From contig JAFGHG010000189.1 in assembly GCA_016939345.1 (NCBI GenBank), positions 1 to 6,639 on the forward strand: a stretch of DNA of 6,639 bases, given 5' to 3'. Position 1 is the stretch's first letter, and every line of letters starts with the position of its first letter. Shown piece after piece: positions 1 through 4,614 of the stretch. Below the pieces are notes generated by a model that worked only from the letters and a program-made list of their open reading frames with translations, searched no databases and was not told the DNA's origin. The position numbers and the translations under genes were made by a program. This DNA comes from Candidatus Omnitrophota bacterium (lineage in GTDB: Bacteria > Omnitrophota > Gorgyraeia > Duberdicusellales > 4484-171).

Positions 1-679
1 ACAATTTCTGAGTAAGCAAAAGGACATTGCTCGGGTTTACTGAATAGATAAGGGTTATATATTGACAAAGAGCAATGCGCAGAATTACATAGTATTTAGT
101 CTCAAAGTCGTCGATGGTGAAGACGTCATAAGGACAGGAATAACTGGTTGCCGTGGCTTTGGGCATATTCCGGTAGCCGTGGCCTGACTCTGCTCCGCAA
201 GGAATACCTGAAGGAGAATAGGAGTCAATTTCGGGGCTTATTACTGATAAAACCCTGCCGTTTAATATATGAGGATGATCGATAAAGAATTTTGAAAACC
301 AGACTCTTAAAAGTTGAGATTTTGACGATTTGCTTTCTGCTGTAACAGGTATATACTTTACTTTGCCAGTGGTGCCGCTGGTAGTTGCAAAAAATATCGG
401 CTGGTCTCTTGTCAATTGTGCTTTTTTTCCATTAAGCGATGATTCTACATAATGATAAATGTCATCATAATTGACTATTGGCACCCTTTTTTGAAAATCT
501 TTGTATCCAGATAAGGATTTGAAGTTATAGCATTTGCCGTACTCACATTCCTTGTTCTTTTTTATTAACCAGTTAAGCAACCTATCCTGGACAGAAATTG
601 ATTCCCGGCAGTTTCCTATAAAAATATCATAGGTTTTTGGGCCTATAGACTGGAAAAGTAATTTTAAAAGCAAAGACAT
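1..679 (-). CDS. GH3-family acyl-adenylating / acyl-amido synthetase, N-terminal part (runs off left edge)
   Basis: An open frame starts at the ATG at 679-677 and continues past the window edge; 226 residues are visible, roughly 40% of a usual GH3 protein of about 550. Residues 96-113 (FFATTSGTTGKVKYIPVT) match the ATP/AMP-binding signature of the GH3 branch of adenylate-forming enzymes. Other GH3-like stretches are VPIVNYDDI near 67-74 and YSVNPSNVLLL near 212-222. Plant GH3 enzymes adenylate a carboxylic acid and join it to an amino acid; bacterial members are mostly uncharacterised, so the substrate here is unknown. There is no signal peptide, so a cytoplasmic location is expected. The start lies 9 nt after the stop of the upstream FAH-family gene with no clear Shine-Dalgarno, suggesting co-transcription and translational coupling. 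The C-terminal domain is outside the window. The family call is firm, the reaction inferred. Confidence 0.88.
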   Translation of the reverse strand, partial: MSLLLKLLFQSIGPKTYDIFIGNCRESISVQDRLLNWLIKKNKECEYGKCYNFKSLSGYKDFQKRVPIVNYDDIYHYVESSLNGKKAQLTRDQPIFFATTSGTTGKVKYIPVTAESKSSKSQLLRVWFSKFFIDHPHILNGRVLSVISPEIDSYSPSGIPCGAESGHGYRNMPKATATSYSCPYDVFTIDDFETKYYVILRIALCQYITLIYSVNPSNVLLLTQKL

Positions 680-688
680 ATTGAAAGC

Positions 689-1618
689 CTATTGATTAAA
701 TCTAAAAACCTCTTTTACAGATGTAGAACTGTACCCGAGGAGGTTCGAGGAAAACTCTATTTTGTCCCCGGGCTTTAAAAAGGATAATTTTTTAAGCCAT
801 TGATTTTTTGTCCTTTCAGTTGAAAATCCTGATTTTGTAAAGAAAAAAAGCTTTTCAAACATATTAGGCGAACGAAAGAGCACTCCTCCGCCGGTTCCGG
901 TCGCAATAAGAGCCCACTCACTGCTTAAGTCTTTTAAAAATACATCTTCATGAAATTGCTCAGGGTTAAGAAGGCAGTTTTTGGCGTATACATTTTGGCG
1001 GACTTTTTTATTCAGGATCAGATCGATCTTTAGCTCGTTCCAGGCTTCTTGAGCGGCAATCATAATTAAGGGTCCGACTCCTAATGAGCCTTCAAAACTC
1101 TTTGCTTTCAAGAATGAGGGCATAGGATCCCTGGGATTGTATGTTTTAAGCTGTATTTCCCGGTCAGTCAAGTCATTTATCATTATAAAAGCGAATTTCC
1201 CAGGGGTATGTCTATGAGTAAAAATTCCTATTTCTGCTTCAAAGTCAAGACAAGGCCTGTGGATAATCTGGGTAGATATCTCGATTGCTGAAGATATCTT
1301 GCCAAAACTAAACCATTTATTGAGTTTTATTTCTTTGCGATGCAGGGGGTAAGTCAGGGCATAGCCCCAGCAGGTCGGATATACAGCCGGCAAGGGAATG
1401 AGGAGCTCTTTCCAGAAACGTTCGACCATATCCCTGTTTTTTGGTTCCTGTTTCGGGTTTTGCCATATTTGTTCAAAGGTAAATGGTTGGTTGAATACCA
1501 AAACCTTTTCTCTATCATATTCGCAGACCTTATACCAGGATTTATCTTCTAGCCGGCAGTAGATATCGCGTGCTGAAACAATAGTCTTTCCGGTGTTTAT
1601 TTTACTTACTTGTTCCAT
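689..1618 (-). CDS. Fumarylacetoacetate hydrolase (FAH) family protein
   Basis: The product is 309 residues, close to the size of FAH-fold hydrolases and decarboxylases. The fold's active-site pattern is visible in order: an H93-x-x-E96 pair in YPLHRKEI, the position of the lid His/Glu dyad of FAHD1-type enzymes; E127 and E129 in DFEAEIG; D149 in MINDLTDREIQ, these acids being the expected Mg2+ or Ca2+ ligands; K173 in KAKSFEGSLGVGP; the GTG glycine turn at 241-243; and the closing LKPGDKIE at 281-288. The catalytic set therefore looks intact. Family members cleave C-C bonds in diketo acids, decarboxylate oxaloacetate, or hydrate or isomerise dienoates; which applies here cannot be read from sequence. 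About 85 residues precede the lid motif. The ATG at 1618 is the first in frame after an AT-rich leader, with no Shine-Dalgarno. A near-consensus promoter lies upstream and the GH3 gene follows in the same operon. Confidence 0.87.
   Translation of the reverse strand: MEQVSKINTGKTIVSARDIYCRLEDKSWYKVCEYDREKVLVFNQPFTFEQIWQNPKQEPKNRDMVERFWKELLIPLPAVYPTCWGYALTYPLHRKEIKLNKWFSFGKISSAIEISTQIIHRPCLDFEAEIGIFTHRHTPGKFAFIMINDLTDREIQLKTYNPRDPMPSFLKAKSFEGSLGVGPLIMIAAQEAWNELKIDLILNKKVRQNVYAKNCLLNPEQFHEDVFLKDLSSEWALIATGTGGGVLFRSPNMFEKLFFFTKSGFSTERTKNQWLKKLSFLKPGDKIEFSSNLLGYSSTSVKEVFRFNQ
1258..1266 (-). promoter_or_regulatory. Second perfect DnaA-box sequence, inside the FAH-family gene
   Basis: TGTGGATAA on the plus strand is the exact reverse complement of TTATCCACA. 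It lies within coding sequence, where the minus strand encodes Ile-Ile-His-Arg (residues 118-121 of the FAH-family protein), so it may simply reflect codons. It gains some weight from the intergenic copy about 430 bp away. Confidence 0.25.
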
Positions 1619-1645
1619 TTTTTTAAAAAATTAAAACTTGACTCT

Positions 1646-1674
1646 TTATCATTATTATAATTTAATTATATAAT
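1646..1674 (+). promoter_or_regulatory. Possible promoter of the YkgJ-type gene
   Basis: TTATCA (1646-1651, four of six consensus positions) lies 17 nt before a perfect TATAAT (1669-1674), placing the start near 1681 and leaving a leader of about 33 nt that carries the Shine-Dalgarno. It overlaps the divergent FAH-GH3 promoter, so the two would compete for RNA polymerase. It is weaker than the opposing promoter, and the -35 is poor. Confidence 0.35.
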
Positions 1675-1681
1675 TTATCAA
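1654..1681 (-). promoter_or_regulatory. Predicted sigma-70-type promoter of the FAH-GH3 operon
   Basis: Read on the minus strand, a TTGATA -35 element (1681-1676) is followed by a 16-nt spacer and a perfect TATAAT -10 element (1659-1654). Transcription would start near 1647, giving a leader of about 29 nt that contains no Shine-Dalgarno. It is one of the closest matches to the consensus in the window. The AT richness of the region raises the chance of fortuitous -10 matches, but the paired elements and spacing are convincing. Confidence 0.6.
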
Positions 1682-1686
1682 TACGA

Positions 1687-1695
1687 TTATCCACA
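1687..1695 (+). promoter_or_regulatory. Perfect DnaA-box sequence in the divergent intergenic region
   Basis: TTATCCACA matches the high-affinity DnaA box exactly. It lies at the edge of an almost pure AT tract (1619-1686), just upstream of the -35 element of the minus-strand promoter and in the leader of the plus-strand gene, where bound DnaA could affect either. A second exact copy in the opposite orientation is at 1258-1266. The sequence match is certain; function is inferred. Confidence 0.4.
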
Positions 1696-1702
1696 GCAGA
1701 AA

Positions 1703-1708
1703 AAGGTG
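1703..1708 (+). promoter_or_regulatory. Shine-Dalgarno of the YkgJ-type gene
   Basis: AAGGTG lies 5 nt before the ATG at 1714 and supports that start. The genes at 1618 (minus) and 2896 (plus) have no comparable site. Confidence 0.65.
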
Positions 1709-1713
1709 AAAAT

Positions 1714-2412
1714 ATGAAAATCATCCCCGAAAAGCATATATTGAAGTTTAAAGACAAAGGCTGCAATAACCTGGATATATGTAAGGCCATGTGCTGTAAG
1801 AAGTGGGATATTAATCTGGCCTACCAGGAGCATAAAAGTAAATTATATGAATCGGAAGCTTATTGTTCTTTGGATAGAAAAGTCTGCCTTAAACCGTTAA
1901 AGTCCTGTCCGCAGGTTGCTTATAGGTTAAAAAAGAAAGATGACGGCTCCTGTGTTTATCTGGATAAAAATAACCGCTGCAGGATTTATCAGAAAAGGCC
2001 TATTGTATGTAGAAATTTCACTTGCGATAACGGTTTTAAACTTGAGCCGGTTTGCTCAATAAGACAGGAGCAGGATGAGGATGTAGAAATACTTTCTTTT
2101 GATGCAGGAATATCGCTCGATGATAAATTTATGCTCAATCCCTATCTTAAGCTGAAATCATTCAAAAAGGAAGATAACGGCATGAAGCTCTTTTTTACCG
2201 ACATTACTTCCTGTAAAGATAAAAAAATTATTCTTAAGGGTATTACTTATTTTTCAACTAAAAAGGAGGCTGCATCGCTTTTAGGCCAGTTCAAAAAACC
2301 ATCCAGATTGAAATCTGTTTTAGAAAAGCTGAGCATAAAACTCTCAAAGCAAGATCTGATAACGCTAATAAATTTTCTGACTGACGAAGATATTTTAATT
2401 GCTGTTTTTTAA
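1714..2412 (+). CDS. YkgJ/UPF0153-type cysteine-cluster protein (putative metal-binding)
   Basis: The product is 232 residues. The N-terminal half carries the YkgJ-type cysteine pattern: C17, C23, C27-C28, C51, C58, C65-P, C80, C89 and C99, the last in the typical CRIYQKRPIVCRNFTC stretch, with a further C104. YkgJ-family proteins are annotated as zinc- or iron-chelating; the metal and biochemical role are not established in general. The C-terminal half (about 105-232) is lysine-rich, contains no cysteine beyond C114 and C167, and matches nothing I recognise. There is no signal peptide or membrane segment, so it is probably cytoplasmic. The start is well supported by an AAGGTG Shine-Dalgarno. 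The gene stands alone on its strand and converges with the tmRNA gene, whose 3' end begins 1 nt past the stop codon. Confidence 0.85.
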   Translation: MKIIPEKHILKFKDKGCNNLDICKAMCCKKWDINLAYQEHKSKLYESEAYCSLDRKVCLKPLKSCPQVAYRLKKKDDGSCVYLDKNNRCRIYQKRPIVCRNFTCDNGFKLEPVCSIRQEQDEDVEILSFDAGISLDDKFMLNPYLKLKSFKKEDNGMKLFFTDITSCKDKKIILKGITYFSTKKEAASLLGQFKKPSRLKSVLEKLSIKLSKQDLITLINFLTDEDILIAVF

Positions 2413-2413
2413 C

Positions 2414-2775
2414 TGGTGGAGGTGGCGGGAATCGAACCCGCGTCCTTATAGCCTTGCCAAGAAGCCACTACGTGTGTAGTCTTATCTTTTTCTTATTTCC
2501 GGAAGCTCCGAAAGACGGGATCTTCCGGAAAGCAGCTTTAAAGGTTTTCGTTGCCAGCTCACAAAGCAATGAACAGGCACTTAGCCTCGAAATGAACCCT
2601 TATGCTTCCTGAGGCAAAAAACATAAGAGCCCTGCTTAGCTTAAAGCAAATTCAGCAGGTTGATTTGCGTAGGCATAATCTGCCTTTATTTTTTGAAAGC
2701 CCCGTTGACGCGGGAGGCTCCCCTCGCGACACGCAACCTCTTGCCTTATCAATAAGTCGAAACCTTTACACCCCC
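2414..2775 (-). ncRNA. ssrA: Transfer-messenger RNA (tmRNA, SsrA), complete, single-piece
   Basis: This 362-nt RNA rescues stalled ribosomes by trans-translation with SmpB. The 5' end GGGGGTG (2775-2769) pairs with CACCTCC (2424-2418) in a 7-bp acceptor stem with one G-U pair, followed by an encoded ACCA (2417-2414). The T arm has GCGGG/CCCGC around the loop TTCGATT (2441-2425). The conserved TAAAGGTTTCGAC follows the 5' acceptor strand. A GC-rich pseudoknot-1 region lies at about 2735-2695, about 12 nt before the resume codon. The stem CCTGCT/AGCAGG (2659-2654 with 2636-2631) encloses the tag stop codon, as in other tmRNAs. A 10-bp hairpin near 2531-2496 (TTTCCGGAAG/CTTCCGGAAA) and the CTACACACGTAG element belong to the downstream pseudoknots. 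The gene is intact and unpermuted, with its own promoter upstream. Confidence 0.97.
2636..2683 (-). other. tmRNA tag reading frame (ADYAYANQPAEFALS)
   Basis: From the resume codon GCA (2683-2681) the frame reads ADYAYANQPAEFALS and ends at TAA (2638-2636). The other two frames meet early stops or lack tag character. Spacing from pseudoknot 1 and the stop codon's position inside the enclosing stem support this frame. The 15-residue tag ends Ala-Leu-Ser, not the common Ala-Leu-Ala-Ala. The GCA resume codon is inferred by analogy with other tmRNAs. Confidence 0.8.
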
Positions 2776-2803
2776 AATTATCAAAAAGCTTTTTTACGTT
2801 TAA

Positions 2804-2832
2804 ACATTACCATAAAAAAAACTGTATTTCAA
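2804..2832 (-). promoter_or_regulatory. Predicted promoter of the tmRNA gene
   Basis: On the minus strand, TTGAAA (2832-2827) is followed by a 17-nt spacer and TAATGT (2809-2804). The start would be near 2797, about 22 nt before the mature 5' end, consistent with a short leader removed by RNase P. The -35 is good but the -10 matches only three of six consensus positions, so the call is moderate. Confidence 0.4.
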
Positions 2833-2860
2833 GTCTAGAAAAAACCTTTCTAAAAAAAAC

Positions 2861-2888
2861 TTGAATTTTCTAAATTAAACGCTAATAT
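2861..2888 (+). promoter_or_regulatory. Predicted promoter of the SurA/PpiD-like gene
   Basis: TTGAAT (2861-2866), a 16-nt spacer and TAATAT (2883-2888) place the transcription start near 2895-2896, at the ATG itself. No Shine-Dalgarno precedes either that ATG or the next one at 2908, so the transcript may be leaderless. The rest of the 120-bp stretch 2776-2895 is AT-rich and shared with the divergent tmRNA promoter; I see nothing else in it. Confidence 0.4.
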
Positions 2889-2895
2889 ATCCATT

Positions 2896-4329
2896 ATGTT
2901 AAATAAAATGAGAGAAAAACACTCAAAAAGGATTTTGTGGGCTCTGGTTATCATTATCGTACCAGCTTTTGTTCTCTGGATCGGACAGGGTTCCTTAAAA
3001 AGTTCAAAGGTCAACAAAATAGGCACGATTGATGACAAAAAAATCACTTTTGATATGTATCGCCACCATATGCAACTTGCGCATATCTTTCTTTTGTTGA
3101 ATATGGTGGAAAGCGACAAGACAACCGCCCAGGACCTGGAAAGTCTGGCTATGAATTTTCTTCTTTTACTTACTGAGGCCAAAAACCAGGCTATATCAGC
3201 AAGTGATACCGAGGTGGTAGATTTCATAAAAAATCATCCTTTTATGTCATCATTTTTTTCCGATGGAATATTTGATCAGCAATCTTATGAGAATTTTCTA
3301 AAACGTCTATCCTCTAATTACAGGCTTGGATTGACAGTGAGGGATTTTGAGGAATACATAAGAGATATAATAAAAATCGAAAAAATTTTTGAGAAGAATG
3401 TTGATATAAAAGTTAAAGAACAGGACCTTAAGGAGCTCTACCTAAAAGATACCCAGACAGCAAAAATAGAATATATTTATTTACCCTATGACAAGTTCAA
3501 GGTCGATATCGGCATAACCCCTAAGGAATTAGAAGATTTTTATTCAAACAATAAAGCCATTTTCAAAAGAGAACCAAAAGTAAAATTAGAATACTGTATT
3601 GTCGGTGACGATGAAGAAACCAGAGAGGAACTGCTTAAGCTTATACCAAGCGTAAAAAATATCAAAGAATTAAAAGAAAAAATAAACCTTGACGTCAAGA
3701 CAACCAAATTTTTGGGCCTGAATGACCCAATAGAAAACATCGGCTGGCAGCCTCAGATAAACTCTATAGCTTTTGCCCTTGAACCAAATAAGATCGGGCC
3801 TTTGATCCAGACAGAAAAAGGTCTGGTTATAATAGAGAAAATCGAAAGCCAGGAATCATTTACTCCAGCTTTGAGTGAAATCGAAAATGAGGTCCGCTCT
3901 GCTTTGATATTAGATAAGGCTAAAAAAGATGCAGAACTTTTTGCAAATGATATCCTAAGCCAGTTAAATGCCCAGCCGAATGTTACTTTCAAAGATTTTG
4001 CCTTCGAAAAGAAATTAGAATATAAAGAGACCGGAGAATTTAAGTTTTATGATTACATAGAAGGACTTGGACTTGATGAAAACTTAAGCAAAATAATCTT
4101 TTCTTTGAATAACGGCCAGTTATCTGATGAAGCCGTTCTGCTGGCGTCAGGTGCTTATATCATAAAACTAAAAGAGAAAACAGAATTCGATCCAGAAGAT
4201 TATAAGGCAAAAAAGCCAAGTTATGAATATATGATAAGGGTAAGCCTTGAGCAAAGGGCCAGGCTTGAATTCATCGATAAGCTGAGAAAAAAGTATGATC
4301 TAAAACTTTATTCCTATATAAATCAATAA
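2896..4329 (+). CDS. Membrane-anchored SurA/PpiD-like periplasmic chaperone with degenerate parvulin domain
   Basis: The product is 477 residues, shorter than typical PpiD (about 620). It opens MLNKMREKHSKR, much like PpiD, followed by one membrane helix (about residues 12-31, ILWALVIIIVPAFVLWIG), predicting an N-in protein with a periplasmic body. Residues about 40-165 resemble the SurA/PpiD N-terminal chaperone region, including the FSDGIFDQQSYENFL stretch and FEEYIRDIIKIEKIFE. Residues about 200-320 resemble a parvulin fold: an ITPKELEDFY entry helix, then GPLIQTEKGLVIIEKIE, a recognisable parvulin closing strand. The usual HIL-type opening strand is replaced by LEYCIVG, so prolyl isomerase activity is doubtful. 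A second SurA-like segment follows to the end. The likely role is chaperoning exported or outer-membrane proteins. The first ATG is chosen because MLNKMREK matches the PpiD start. It converges on the ferredoxin-PFOR operon through a shared terminator. Confidence 0.82.
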   Translation: MLNKMREKHSKRILWALVIIIVPAFVLWIGQGSLKSSKVNKIGTIDDKKITFDMYRHHMQLAHIFLLLNMVESDKTTAQDLESLAMNFLLLLTEAKNQAISASDTEVVDFIKNHPFMSSFFSDGIFDQQSYENFLKRLSSNYRLGLTVRDFEEYIRDIIKIEKIFEKNVDIKVKEQDLKELYLKDTQTAKIEYIYLPYDKFKVDIGITPKELEDFYSNNKAIFKREPKVKLEYCIVGDDEETREELLKLIPSVKNIKELKEKINLDVKTTKFLGLNDPIENIGWQPQINSIAFALEPNKIGPLIQTEKGLVIIEKIESQESFTPALSEIENEVRSALILDKAKKDAELFANDILSQLNAQPNVTFKDFAFEKKLEYKETGEFKFYDYIEGLGLDENLSKIIFSLNNGQLSDEAVLLASGAYIIKLKEKTEFDPEDYKAKKPSYEYMIRVSLEQRARLEFIDKLRKKYDLKLYSYINQ

Positions 4330-4333
4330 GTTA

Positions 4334-4380
4334 ATAAAAACACCTCATCAAGTTAAAGGATATCAATGAGGTGTTTTTAT
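4334..4380. terminator. Bidirectional intrinsic terminator
   Basis: A 15-bp perfect inverted repeat (4334-4348 with 4366-4380, core CACCTCAT/ATGAGGTG) encloses a 17-nt loop and is flanked by AAAAA on the left and TTTTT on the right, so it gives a hairpin plus U-run on both strands. It lies between the chaperone stop codon (4329) and the ferredoxin stop codon (4400), as expected for a terminator shared by convergent operons. Confidence 0.88.
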
Positions 4381-4399
4381 TTTAATAAATAGAATTTTA

Positions 4400-4585
4400 C
4401 TAATCTTCTACAGTTATGCAATTGACAGGGCATTGAGATGCTATGTCCTTTAAATCGCAGTCCGAACATTCATGGGCTTTCACTTTGGCTACGCCGTCTT
4501 CAGATAGTTCAAAGACAGTTGAACAAGCATTTACACAAAGCCCGCAGCCTACGCATGCGCTTTCATCGATTGTTACTTTTGCCAT
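4400..4585 (-). CDS. Small ferredoxin, single [4Fe-4S] cluster type
   Basis: The product is a 61-residue cytoplasmic electron carrier. The cluster ligands are C11, C14 and C17 (CVGCGLC) with C52 (QCPVNC). This spacing fits monocluster ferredoxins such as that of Thermotoga maritima, where the cysteines corresponding to C21 and C43 form a disulfide. The second-cluster CxxCxxC motif is absent, so one cluster is expected. C40 and C56 are additional cysteines. The body is acidic. The start at 4585 (MAKVTIDESACVGCG) is preferred over an in-frame ATG 18 nt upstream because AGGAGG lies at 4595-4590, just before it, and ferredoxins of this group begin this way. The gene follows the pyruvate:ferredoxin oxidoreductase stop by 29 nt on the same strand, so it is very probably that enzyme's electron acceptor. 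The bidirectional terminator lies downstream. Confidence 0.94.
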   Translation of the reverse strand: MAKVTIDESACVGCGLCVNACSTVFELSEDGVAKVKAHECSDCDLKDIASQCPVNCITVED

Positions 4586-4589
4586 GATT

Positions 4590-4595
4590 CCTCCT
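4590..4595 (-). promoter_or_regulatory. Shine-Dalgarno that fixes the ferredoxin start
   Basis: A perfect AGGAGG on the minus strand ends 4 nt before the ATG at 4585. The alternative upstream ATG at 4603 would place this site inside the coding region, so the downstream start is preferred. It is the strongest ribosome-binding site in the window. Confidence 0.8.
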
Positions 4596-4614
4596 TTTTT
4601 CAAAATAATTCAGA

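Noticed and set aside
1340..1552. Plus-strand open frame of 70 codons with hydrophobic stretches
   Set aside because: It is antisense to the well-supported FAH-family gene; its composition follows from that gene's codons.
1638..1661. Plus-strand promoter TTGACT with TATAAT at 1656-1661
   Set aside because: The spacer is only 12 nt, too short for a sigma-70-type promoter; TATAAT at 1669-1674 would be 25 nt away.
1619..1713. Chromosomal replication origin
   Set aside because: There is a single DnaA box next to the AT tract, only one other 430 bp away inside a gene, and no dnaA, dnaN, rnpA or gidA-type neighbours. This is not enough to call an origin.
2496..2531. Strong inverted repeat TTTCCGGAAG/CTTCCGGAAA as a terminator or mobile-element end
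   Set aside because: It is a stem of the tmRNA pseudoknot region and has no flanking U-run.
2602..2838. Plus-strand open frame of 78 codons
   Set aside because: It lies almost entirely antisense to the structured tmRNA, has no ribosome-binding site and shows no protein-like pattern.
2850..3227. Minus-strand open frame of 125 codons opposite the SurA/PpiD-like gene
   Set aside because: The plus-strand gene has clear family features. The antisense frame has only the hydrophobic bias expected opposite such a sequence and no family match.
4586..4603. Ferredoxin start at the upstream ATG (MKKGGIMAK...)
   Set aside because: It would put the perfect AGGAGG inside the coding region and give an N-terminal extension untypical of the family.
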